Source: Dimorphilus gyrociliatus
Lineage: Eukaryota > Annelida > Polychaeta > Dinophilidae
NCBI GenBank assembly: GCA_904063045.1
Contig: CAJFCJ010000003.1
Coordinates: forward strand, 1,240,001 to 1,304,000
DNA length: 64,000 nt
Reading direction: 5' to 3'
Shown here: in pieces, positions 10,750 to 20,905 of the stretch
How positions within the stretch are numbered: position 1 is the stretch's first letter
How the letters are laid out: the number at the start of each line of letters is the position of its first letter
Made by a program: the position numbers and the translations under genes
The notes under the pieces: generated by a model
What the model was told of the DNA's origin: nothing
Database searches by the model: none
Seen by the model: the letters and a program-made list of their open reading frames with translations, nothing else

Positions 10750-12512
10750 ATGAAGTTTTTTGGTCTTTCGTTTATCTTCAAATTATTTATTGTATTATTT
10801 ATTATAAATGAGAGCGATTGTATCCACCGTAGATGTCACAAGCAGAACTGTTTATTACAAGAATGGACTCAATGGGACACTTGTTCCAAACCATGTGGCC
10901 CCGATGGTAGACAAACAAGAAGTCGTAAAGTTCTTATTCCAGCTTCTTGTGCTGGAAACCCATGTGGACATTTGTATGAAGAACGACCTTGCAATAGATA
11001 TTGTGTAAATGGTATATATAAGGATGACATATGTAAATGTAATGATGGATGGATTGGAAAATGTTGCAATAAAGGTAATTGGCTTATTATTCTTTCCAAG
11101 TACAAGATATTTTTTTTAAATACAGATATCAATGAATGTTTAGATAGTACAAAAATTTGCCACCCAAATGTTTGTATAAATACAGTTGGAAGCTATAAAT
11201 GTTCCTGTCATGCGGGATACGAAGAAGAGGATGGAGCTTGTACAGGTATTTACTGTTAATTAATAAACTATGATTCTGCAACACATTCTCTATTCAATCG
11301 TCTATTTTTTTGAATAGATATTGACGAATGTTCAGGGAACGTATGCGATCAAATCTGTACAAATACTGAAGGAAGTTATAAATGCTCATGTCGTGAAGGT
11401 TACATTCTGAATAATTTGAAAAGTAAATGTATTATTGGTGACTTTTGTAAAAATGGTGAACATAACTGCGATCATATTTGCGTCAGTAAGCCTGACGGTA
11501 GCTATTCTTGTAAATGTAAATTGGGATATTACGAACAAAATAATTCTACAAAATGCTTAGGTTCAGTTCTAATTTCTTCATCCAAAATTTCTATCATTTT
11601 CATCACAATCATTCAATTTCCGTGTCTTCCAATAGATATCGACGAATGTTTGTTATCTTTACATAATTGTAATCAGCTATGCATAAATACTCCTGGATCG
11701 TATAAATGCAGTTGTAAATCTGGCTTTAAAACGAACAATAATGGTTTAAATTGCATTGATATTGATGAATGTGCTGATATTTCCATACACTGCGACTATC
11801 AGTGTAAAAATACACCTGGTTCTTTTGAATGTTTATGTCCATCTGGCTTTAAACTATTATCAGATAAGCGAACTTGTCAAGGTAAAGACGACATATAATT
11901 TATTGAGAGATATGTAACTAATATTGAACATTACTGAATATAGATATCAATGAATGCAAAGAAAATTCAAACGTTTGTCAACATCAATGTAACAATTTAA
12001 ATGGAACATACTATTGTTCATGTCAACCTGGCCATTATAATTTATCTTCCGGATGCGAAAGTTTCTATTTATTATGTTTAATTATGAATATTTGCTATTA
12101 AATAAGCTATTTTCATTGCACAAAAAGACTATTAATTAAAATAATGTAAATGAATATATCTTTTTCAGAATTACCAGTAACAGAGAAAACTGAACAAACG
12201 ACAACAGATTCTAAACTATCTACTGGATATATTATATTGATTGTAGTCATTATTGCGTTAATTATTACTACAATAGCAATTGGAACTGTCTGCTACAGGA
12301 GGATAAGGTATCAATTAATTAATGAGGTCATAATTTATGAAATATTTTGATTTTTGTATAGGCGTTATCGTAGGGCTACTCGAACGACGATCGGAGAGAA
12401 CCCTCCACCATATTCTCTTTCTGAGCAATCAGGTGTACCATATTGTTCTCCAGGACATTTAGATGTAACATGCCCTGACTATGTTAATTCAGAAAAGAAA
12501 TCAAGTATATAA
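10750..12512 (+). CDS. TSP1-EGF single-pass receptor B2
   Basis: Seven exons: 10750-11074, 11126-11245, 11318-11560, 11636-11881, 11944-12060, 12169-12307, 12362-12512, giving 446 residues. It has a signal peptide, a TSP1-like head (WTQWDTCSKPCGPDG) and six EGF modules in a 1-2-2-1 pattern. The membrane helix is IILIVVIIALIITTIAIG. The tail starts with a dense Arg cluster and carries PPPY (12402-12413, a WW-domain ligand form) and DYVN (12477-12488, the YxN form bound by Grb2-type SH2 domains once phosphorylated). Exons 2-5 and their introns match B1 at a constant offset of 8,018 bases, except for a divergent patch at 11399-11465. The first intron (51 bases) and third intron (75 bases) are stop-free multiples of three. 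AATAAA at 12540-12545. Confidence 0.9.
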
Positions 12513-13171
12513 ATATTCTAATTTCTATAAATAATTACAAATAAATTTGTTTTTTAGCCGAAAATATTTATAGTTGAAAATGTAACCACAATTTACTTCC
12601 TCTTTACTGTTTGTTTATTTTACTTTTTTCGTCAAGGAAGTTATGTTTGGTGAGAATTTTTCACCTTTTCCATAATAAACGGTTAAAAATATATGTTTCT
12701 ATATATGAAATACATGTTTATTTATTAGTTTGAACAATTTACTTTAAAACATTTTCATTTTTTCCTTATTGAATAAAGAATAAGAATTTCATTTCTAAAT
12801 TTTGCTATTTTTAGTTTTTTAGACAGTTATTCTTCAAGTTTTAGTGCATTGAAGGATTAACCTTAAATTATAATAGCGTATTGTTAATAAAATATCTTTT
12901 TGCGTGTTTTGCCGACTGATATTAAATAATTGAAACTTCTGTATTTGCCTATAATAAATATGGATAATCTTTTCAAATCGAAAGAGATCAAATCCAGACA
13001 TTATGAAATATATTTTTTAATATTCATATCCTAAAGAATTTATAAGTAAGATCATACATGTTATATCTATTTTTACCAAAATAGTTATTTCTTAAATCTT
13101 ATTGGCGAATTGTTTTACCATAGTTTCTATAGTTCCATATGAAAAGATAAACAAACCCTTTTAGAGAAAGT
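12513..13171. other. Spacer between B2 and A2
   Basis: Contains the B2 poly(A) signal (12540-12545) and the region upstream of A2. No coding exon or repeat seen. Confidence 0.5.
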
Positions 13172-14798
13172 ATGCTTGGAAATAGTATTATCCACATACT
13201 CGTTTTACTAATTATTCGTGCTTGTGCTTCCGACATTAGTCAATGCGAAGTTCGACACTGCAAAGTTGAAGAGTGGAGCAGTTGGTCACAATGTTCTACA
13301 GTATGTAATAATGAAGGTAACACTACCAGAGTCAGAAAAGTGTCTGTTGAAGCATTTTGTGGAGGAACTGTCTGTCCTCCTCTAAGAGAAGTTCGACCGT
13401 GTCAGTCTTTATGCATACATGGAAATATAGAAGAAGGCTTCTGCAAATGCAATCCAGGATGGATGGGAAACTGTTGTCATATAGGTAAGTCAATCAAAAA
13501 TGTAATCATTTCATTGTAACAACTAATCAAATGTCAACTGTTTTGTTGTAGATATTGATGAATGTAACAAGACAACCACGTGTAAATACATATGCAAGAA
13601 TACTGAAGGATCGTATCAATGTTTATGTCCTTCCGGTCACAAAACGGTAGGAAATGAGTGTATAGGTATAAACGCATACATTATCTCTTTTAATCATCCA
13701 ATACATTTCAATGTATTTGCTCCAATAAAGATATTGACGAGTGTTCATTGGACATGTGTGATCAACGCTGCAAGAACTCGATTGGTTCTTTTACTTGTAG
13801 TTGTGAAGAAGGATACAAGTTAACAGAAGATCTAGTGCATTGCGAAGAAGTCAACGATTGTTCAATAGATAATAAATGTCATCAATTGTGCATTAAGGAT
13901 GAAAACAATGATGACAAATGCTTATGTAGATATGGATTCTATTATTCGAGTATAAAGCAGAAATGTTATGGTAAATATTCAATTGATGAGGAATAATTAG
14001 GACAATTTGTTATCTCTCTCTCTCTCTTTTAAATTCCAATTAATAAATTGCAGATATTGATGAGTGTTTGGCAAATGATAAAGTCTGTGATCACAATTGC
14101 ACTAATACTGCTGGTTCCTTCATTTGTAAATGTAATGAAGGATATAAGACAATAAACAAAGGAAGAACTTGCCAGGATATAGATGAATGTAAGGAATTTG
14201 TAACAAATTGTCCATTTTTTTGTGAAAATACTCCTGGCTCATATAAATGTTCATGTCCAGTCGGTTTTCAGTTAGATCCATTTACTTCGAGATGTCAAGG
14301 TAAAATATATTCTTTTCCTCTGTCTCTCTCTCCCTCACTCGCTTTCTCTATGTGCAGTTGTATTATGAACAAGTTTATATTCTCTTTAGATATAGATGAG
14401 TGCCAGACTGAAAGTCATGGCTGTGGGGATAGTTGCATCAATACTCATGGAAGTTTTCATTGCTCATGTAGAGACGGATTTAGTGCGGTGAATGGTACAT
14501 GTAAAGAGGGTAATGGACAATAACTAATTAGTTGATTTTTCATAAAAACAACTTACTTTTGCTTTCGTTTTCAGATAAAAAATTAATAGTTCATGAAAAT
14601 TCTAAACTACATATTAAATATGTTATTTTAATTATCTTGTCTATAATAGCCATATTATCTTTCGCTGTGGTATTAATTTATGTAATTAGAAGGCAATATA
14701 TAGTTAATATCCCCCGTGGCCCGGTACCTTCTCCAAATAATTCTTCTCTCAGACGCACGTCTTCTTATACCGAACCCATTTCACCGAATAATGCTTAG
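13172..14798 (+). CDS. TSP1-EGF single-pass receptor A2
   Basis: Six exons: 13172-13484, 13552-13665, 13731-13970, 14054-14299, 14390-14509, 14575-14798, giving 418 residues. The domain order is as in A1: signal peptide (different from A1), TSP1-like head, six EGF modules, membrane helix (VILIILSIIAILSFAVVLIY), tail. From about 13,245 to 14,600 it runs at a fixed offset of 12,744 bases from A1, with a handful of differences, including in introns. The 34-residue tail bears no resemblance to that of A1. It contains RRTSSY, a consensus form for basophilic kinases such as PKA, within a Pro/Ser-rich end. The 90-base intron at 14300-14389 is stop-free in frame and identical to that of A1. AATAAA lies at 14829-14834. 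Confidence 0.9.
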
Positions 14799-15180
14799 TA
14801 AGAATATTATCAATATTAGGGGACTCAAAATAAAACTAGAAGGAGAAGGAATATATGAATTTATTCATTGAAAAACGTTAGTTCAGTTTTCAATATGTAT
14901 ACAGTTGTTAAAAGTTGTTATTTCTTCTTTTTAAAAGTATAATTTCTATGTAACTTGTTAAATTTTTCTGTGTGATTTCTTCTATTCGTATACTAAATAG
15001 CAAATATTCTTGCTGAAATGTTAATTAGGAATACAAAGGAAAATCGAAGGAAAAATGAAAAGAGAATGAAAATAGATAGAAGAGAATTAAGAGAAATGTT
15101 ATGATAGTAACTTAGCACAATAAAAGAAGATTGAAAGATTGAATGCTTTTAGGAAAACAATAGAAATAAAAGAGAATTTT
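14799..15180. other. Convergent spacer between A2 and an orphan GPCR gene
   Basis: Holds the A2 poly(A) signal and the 3' region of the minus-strand GPCR gene. Purine-rich in its right half; nothing else seen. Confidence 0.45.
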
Positions 15181-16107
15181 TTATTTCTTTACAAAATAAC
15201 TTTTAATTTGAAATAAAAGTTTATATAAACTTTCTTTTAAGTTTCTATGAGCAAAGATATATAACCATGGATTAATTATTGGCATTACGGCAGAGATTGA
15301 AAAAGCCAACAATACAGGAAAGTTAAAAACATATGGAAAATATATGGTTATAACAATTAAGAAATATGTTAAGACGAATAAATGAATTACAAGTGAAATT
15401 AAACAAAATATTGCAGATTTTGAAATATTTATTGCATGTTGCTGTTGCTGAACATGATCGAAACTTCTTTCCAAGTCCCAAACTTTTTTCTTTTGACCTC
15501 TAGCAATAAATATTATTAACGTATGACAAATGGAGCTTATTGCAATAAAAGGTAAACCAAATATTCCAAGTATAATTAGAATTGAATAACGTGAGTAATA
15601 GAGAACGTTATCGCATATTTTCATTACATCAGGGCTATTTTTTAGAAAAAAGCTGGAATATATTGGAAAAGGATAGACTATTGCAGTGAGTAGTATGAAG
15701 CATGCTACCATAAAAACTACAAGTTTTTTTGAAATAGCTTGTTCAAAATTTAACGGATATCTTATATTCAAATATTTAAATATATATATGCATAATATCA
15801 AATAACTAGATGTAGCGAAGAAAAATGTAGGTTCTATCATAACCAAAACACAAATTGGTTGACTATGTAACAAAGATGGATGTTTTATTATAAAACTCAT
15901 TGTTAAAACACAAACGCAATATAGCGATTCTGAAGTGTTCAAAGAGAGAATTAATAAATTATACTTGACCTTTGATGTTGTTAATTTCGCTATCAAAATC
16001 AAAGAAAATCCATTTCCAATCATACCAATTAATGATAATGTCATCATAACATTTGACATTACTGTCGATGATAATTTTGTTATACCAAGTATTGTGATAT
16101 TAAACAT
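15181..16107 (-). CDS. Intronless orphan class A GPCR 1
   Basis: A single-exon gene of 308 residues. The frame is open to 16137, but the first ATG is at 16107 (MFNITILG, with a glycosylation-type NIT). Seven hydrophobic segments are clear: GN in TM1 (IGMIGNGFSLILI), a TM3 end, and NPWLY in TM7 as the NPxxY motif. The DRY position at the end of TM3 reads F-K-Y (CIYIFKYLNIRYP), so the usual arginine is a lysine. A short basic tail follows (NLKESLYKLLF). It resembles GPCR 2, GPCR 3 and the pseudogene at 30.1 kb more than any receptor class I can name, so they form a local family. The ligand cannot be inferred. Lack of introns suggests descent from a retrocopy or an old intronless family. Confidence 0.85.
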   Translation of the reverse strand: MFNITILGITKLSSTVMSNVMMTLSLIGMIGNGFSLILIAKLTTSKVKYNLLILSLNTSESLYCVCVLTMSFIIKHPSLLHSQPICVLVMIEPTFFFATSSYLILCIYIFKYLNIRYPLNFEQAISKKLVVFMVACFILLTAIVYPFPIYSSFFLKNSPDVMKICDNVLYYSRYSILIILGIFGLPFIAISSICHTLIIFIARGQKKKVWDLERSFDHVQQQQHAINISKSAIFCLISLVIHLFVLTYFLIVITIYFPYVFNFPVLLAFSISAVMPIINPWLYIFAHRNLKESLYKLLFQIKSYFVKK

Positions 16108-16619
16108 TTTAACCAGTTTCTGCTTATACAAATTCAAGTATACGTATACTTTTTACCTGTAGAGAATCCAAAGTGTAAATGTTTCCTTATATTATCATTT
16201 TACAGCTATTAATAATTAAATTCAGTCTACATTATAAATCGTAAATAAACTGTACTAGGTTAATTGCATGGCTTTGCTACTGCAGAAGAAAAATTAATGT
16301 TAATTATTCAGAAAGATGTAATACACTATATTGGTAAAAGGTTTATGGCAAATATATTGTTATGTACTATATAAAATAATCATTCTTAAAGATGATAAAT
16401 AAAATTATTTATAGTTTATTCACAGTTTTCAAACAACAGTAATGATGGAAAACATTAATGTATTACGTAAGGTTACTAATTAATATAAATCGATTTCATC
16501 ATTGATAACCGTTAAAAGTAAATGTCTTCTCAAGAGCAAACAATGACAGTGCACATTTCTGTAATGATTAAAAAACAAAGAGGAATAAACTAGAACAGTA
16601 ACAACATACTGATATTTCA
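16108..16619. other. Spacer between the two orphan GPCR genes
   Basis: AT-rich, with nothing recognisable. It must hold the promoter of GPCR 1 and the 3' end of GPCR 2. Confidence 0.4.
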
Positions 16620-17567
16620 TCATCCTTCAACTTTTCTATTCTTAAAGTACTCTTTTATGGGCTTTATTCTTTTATACATAGATTTTTTCAAACTTTTATC
16701 ACCAAAGATAAATAGCCAGGGATCGACAAGCGGGCTAAGTATGCTGAGGAACATTGATAAAAGTGACCAAGCTGACGAGATATCCAAAAAAATGATTGCG
16801 GATGACGCTATAAAAAATGTCCATATAAATAAATTTAATAAAAGAGACGCCAGAAAAAACATAGCAGATCTGGAAACATTTGAAACTGTTAATATATTTT
16901 GTCGGTTATTAACTTCGAATCTTCCTTCAATATTCATAATCTTTTGATGTTGATTTTTAGCAATTAATATAATACGAATATGTAAAACTAAACTAAGGGC
17001 AATGCACGGAATTACAAACATGACTACAATAGATAAAATAGAATATTTACTAAACGATACTTTATTACCGCAGAACTTGAAAAATTCAAAATTAAATATA
17101 TTCCATAAATGACCATGAAAAGGATAAGAAAATGATACTGAAACTAGAACAAGAAGGATTATAATCATAAAAACAAGATGCCTTATTTTAAATACTTCAT
17201 TGAAAGTTAAAGGATATTTTATATGTAAATATTTATAGATATAGATACAAGATAGGAAATAATTGGACGATACAAAAAATACAGTTGGTTCAAGCAATAA
17301 TAAAAGACATAAAAATAGATTTTCCAGTAGATATAGATGTAAAAACGTATACGAAATTAAAAAGGAACATGTGCTAAAAAATATATCCGATATATTTAAC
17401 AAACCAATTATAATGTATAACTTATTCCATGATGATCTTGTACTTAGTATTATAAATAAAGAGAATACATTACTGAATAATGCCAATACTGCTGTAATCG
17501 TCGAAAGTACAACAGTTATATTTAAGAGCACACCTCCTTTTCCAAATATTGAGAGAGTACTATTCAT
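16620..17567 (-). CDS. Intronless orphan class A GPCR 2
   Basis: A single-exon gene of 315 residues starting at the ATG at 17567 (MNSTLSIFG, with a glycosylation-type NST). Seven hydrophobic segments can be traced. TM3 ends SCIYIYKYLHIKYPL, so DRY is replaced by Y-K-Y, and TM7 reads DPWLF instead of NPxxY. Both changes depart from the class A activation motifs. They suggest unusual coupling or altered basal activity, which is inference. It sits in the same orientation as GPCR 1, 512 bases upstream of it, as a tandem pair. Both interrupt the EGF receptor cluster between A2 and D. Confidence 0.85.
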   Translation of the reverse strand: MNSTLSIFGKGGVLLNITVVLSTITAVLALFSNVFSLFIILSTRSSWNKLYIIIGLLNISDIFFSTCSFLISYTFLHLYLLENLFLCLLLLLEPTVFFVSSNYFLSCIYIYKYLHIKYPLTFNEVFKIRHLVFMIIILLVLVSVSFSYPFHGHLWNIFNFEFFKFCGNKVSFSKYSILSIVVMFVIPCIALSLVLHIRIILIAKNQHQKIMNIEGRFEVNNRQNILTVSNVSRSAMFFLASLLLNLFIWTFFIASSAIIFLDISSAWSLLSMFLSILSPLVDPWLFIFGDKSLKKSMYKRIKPIKEYFKNRKVEG

Positions 17568-18167
17568 AATCTCTTTATTCCTTTTCTTACTTGTTTTATG
17601 GTACTGTATATTCTGGAAGAAATTGCTTTTTTATATTGACAACCTGAGCACATATATTGATGCACATTTCTGAATAAATTATGCAAATTAACAATATATT
17701 TATAACAGGTATTCAACTAACTTAATAATTAAGAAACAAACATTTACCCATTTAATTCTCAGTTGATAACCCGATATAAAATACGATAGTTTAAACTATT
17801 AACAGTTTGTAAAGGTTATTATTATCCGGCCTTTGATTTTTCTTTTATACATTATATTCCATAAGAAAAGAAAAGAAACAATTCTATTAAAACAGCTAAA
17901 TCTGTCGAAAGTCATTTCGAATAGGGAATAAATTTGATTCCTTTGAAACGTTTAAACTAACTATACGTTCGAGTGCAAATTAACTTATTAATTAGTAGAA
18001 TGTCAGTTATCTACAACCATTTTTTCCCTATAGTATATAACTTAGCAGGAAGAAAATAGATTTTGTATTTCTAGTTCTATTAACCATTTTAGTAGTATTG
18101 AAATTGTATTTTCCCTTCTCTATTTATGATTTATATATCACATTCAATTTACTTTTTCAACTCTTAT
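17568..18167. promoter_or_regulatory. Divergent upstream region of GPCR 2 and receptor D
   Basis: Start codons of GPCR 2 (minus) and D (plus) are about 610 bases apart and point away from each other, so both promoters lie here. I recognise no specific element. Confidence 0.45.
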
Positions 18168-18184
18168 ATGGTTGAATGACATGA
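18168..18184 (+). promoter_or_regulatory. Chain of two upstream ORFs leading into the D start codon
   Basis: ATG-GTT-GAA-TGA (18168-18179) ends in an ATGA overlap with a second ORF, ATG-ACA-TGA (18176-18184). That one in turn ends in an ATGA overlap with the main ATG at 18181. A scanning ribosome would meet two termination-reinitiation steps before the receptor frame. Confidence 0.5.
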
Positions 18185-20084
18185 GATATTTCAAGTATAC
18201 GGTAATCCTCTATCTTTGGAATTTTTTCTTCAATCTTAATTGTAAAGCCTTGACGTGTGACGATATTAACTGTGAAAGAATATGGGGACAATGGTCTGCT
18301 TGTTCAAAGTTGTGTGGTAAGACAAATAGAACTGAAATATATAAAAATCATCAATTATCTTTGAATTGCCCCAAAATTGAAAAATGTGCAAAAGAGGAGA
18401 GTGAATACTGCAATTGCAGATCAGATTGTGAAAATGGTTTTTTCGGTTGTTGCTGCGATATAGGTTTGATAGAGTAATTCATCATTTTTAATTTACTTGA
18501 ATAATTTTTTTTCTTAAATTAGATATTGACGAATGCAAAGCAATTCCCAGTCCTTGCTCTCAAAGATGCGTCAATACGAGAGGATCATATAGGTGCGAAT
18601 GTTATGATGGATTCATCTTAGATGACAGTGGAAGAAAGTGTATAGGTAATTTAGTGTATTAGGCGTATTATAAATATATTATTTATTTATTAAATAAGAT
18701 CATGATGAATGTAATACGAATAACGGAGGATGCAAGGATGTATGCCAAAACAGTTTAGGATCATATTCCTGTTCCTGTCGGAGTGGTTATAATATAGGTA
18801 ATGATGGAATTTCTTGTATAGGTTAGTTAATTAACATCTAACTATATCTTCGTAATTGTTTTTATTATTGTCAGTTAACGATTTCTGTTCCTCGAATAAA
18901 AGAAAATGTTCTCAAATATGTATAAATACACAGACAAGTTCGAAGTGTTCATGTTATCCTGGATATAAATTAGACAATGATGGCATTACGTGTTCAGGTT
19001 GAATTTTCTATTTTATGACGTATTTTGCTTGTAATATCCTTTTACACAGATATTGACGAATGTGAAGAGAACGAACACAATTGTTCTCAATTGTGTTATA
19101 ATACGCAAGGATCTTTTATATGTTCTTGTAAAGTTGGATATCGTCTAAAATTTAATACAAAATGTTTAGGTATTGCTTGAATTTTTCATTTTTAAATTTC
19201 TTCCTCTATTCTACATTTATTCAAAGATATAAACGAATGTGCAGAAAATGATCATAGCTGTTCGCATATATGTAATAATTCTCCGGGATCTTTTAGCTGT
19301 AGTTGCCCTTTCGGTTATAGATTAGACGGCGATAAAGTCAACTGCGAAGGTTTTAAAATAGTACTAGTATCTTCTATGTTAAAAATAATATAAAAATAAA
19401 TTATCTACAGATGTTAATGAGTGCCGAACTAATGTTTGTGATCATGTTTGTGAAAATACCGAAGGATCTTATAACTGTCACTGTAAAGATGGTTACAAAT
19501 TTAATAAAACTAGCCAATTATGCGAAGATATTGATGAATGTTCAACAGAAGGACAAAAATGTGAACATTCTTGTGAAAATACTCCAGGACATTTTAATTG
19601 TTTATGCTCATTTGGCTTTGAAATAGACCATAATAAATACGATTGTAAACGTAAGTTATTCTATATTTTAGAATACTATGGATCATTAACAAATTCTTTT
19701 AAATCTTTAGTAAATTTAACAATAAAAATCATCATTGGTGCATGTGGTTTCGTTGTTCTAAGCGTGACACTAATATTGATAGCATGTTGTATCTACTGCA
19801 AGACAAGGTAAGTCAAGTCCAACTGAAATTCTCCTGCAAAAATGAAAAATCTGTTCAATAGAAGAGATACGAGTTATAAGAAAACAAGAAAACGCATAAA
19901 GAATGTTTTAAAAAAGACATCTGATTATAAAGAAGATATAAAGCGACAGAAATATATGGGATCTCATATACCAGCAACATTTAGGGAAACCAATCAAAGT
20001 ACTAATTTGCAAGTAATAAATATAGAAGGAACCAATAATTCATCCTCATCCGACTACGTAAATGAATGTTTTTCAGAATTTTAG
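18181..20084 (+). CDS. TSP1-EGF single-pass receptor D
   Basis: Nine exons: 18181-18463, 18523-18645, 18699-18821, 18875-18997, 19050-19169, 19227-19349, 19411-19650, 19711-19807, 19862-20084, giving 484 residues. The start is ATG at 18181; the open frame upstream has no ATG. It has a signal peptide, a more divergent TSP1-like head ([12 protein letters not shown]) and seven EGF modules, five in single-module exons and two together in exon 7. The membrane helix is [19 protein letters not shown]. The 75-residue tail is Lys/Arg-rich, has several tyrosines and ends with DYVN (20052-20063), the same tetrapeptide found in the B2 tail. Extracellular introns are phase 1 and the two around the membrane segment follow the B gene pattern. 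The single-module exons suggest an older or differently expanded member. Function unknown. Confidence 0.88.
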
Positions 20085-20235
20085 AACATTGATTTATAAT
20101 GTTAATTGTTACTTTTTCTATTATATTATTAATTTATGAATTATAGTACAGTATATGCAAATAAGCGATTTTTTCAGTATTAACTAGCGACATCTGCATA
20201 AACATGAATTTATTCCTGACCTGAAAAATAAGTAG
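20085..20235. other. 3' flank of receptor D
   Basis: Short AT-rich stretch between the D stop codon and the EGF remnant. Nothing else is recognised. Confidence 0.4.
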
Positions 20236-20330
20236 ATATTAATGAATGTTTGGATAGGAACGGAAGTTTGCGATACAATTTGCGTAGATATTAAATACTT
20301 TCCCATTTTAGATAGGAGTCATTAAAACAG
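20236..20330 (+). pseudogene. Orphan EGF-exon fragment
   Basis: After an acceptor-like TAG the sequence reads D-I-N-E-C-L-D-R-N. After a one-base shift it continues E-V-C-D-T-I-C-V-D-I and soon meets a stop. It is a remnant of a calcium-binding EGF exon with a frameshift, and no partner exons are visible. It extends the old reach of the cluster to about 20.3 kb. Confidence 0.7.
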
Positions 20331-20905
20331 AGTTAATTAACTTTTTTCAAATAAACAACTCTTCAAAGTAAAATTTTACAAACTAAACCGGAAATGAGAA
20401 GTATAAAGTTTTAAAAGCGTTTGGATGAAAAGTGTATTCGTTTCGCCCAACAGATAGTTGTAATTTCTGATATAATTTAAAATTCAAATACTATTTCCTT
20501 TCCATATTTTTAATAAATTGGAATATCATTAATTAATATTAATAATTGGATTTTGCTTTGTTGGAAAAAAACAACTGTTTCTTTTCTTTTTGTTTATAAA
20601 TATAAAATATACAATAAAACGGTTTGAAGTATCACAAAATGTAGAAGAAAAAAAAAACAGAAAAAAAAAAAAACAACTTTAACGAACCAAACAATTTCTT
20701 TTTTTTTTGTCTTTAAATTTTGTCTTCTTTTTTTTTTAATAAAAAAAAATAATTAATTATTTATTATCTTTGTTAAAAATAGTTAAATTTTTGCAGTTCT
20801 TGTTTTTTTTTGTTAAACCTTAGGATTTTTCCAAAATGGAACAAAGTGTGTTGCAGTTAATTATGGAGCTCTCTTTCTTTTCTTTTTATTTTGTTATTTT
20901 AACCT
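20331..20905. other. 3' region of the CCDC88 gene
   Basis: Long A and T runs (about 20,645-20,830). The minus-strand poly(A) hexamer appears as TTTATT close to the stop codon and again near 20,758. No coding exon. Confidence 0.5.

Noticed and set aside
2749-14798. One giant extracellular matrix gene of fibrillin type made of all EGF exons
   Set aside because: Each unit has its own signal peptide, stop codon, membrane segment and often a poly(A) signal, and strands alternate.
413-14798. Simple inverted duplication of the A-B-C block
   Set aside because: The strands of A, B and C are the same in both halves, which an inversion would have reversed.
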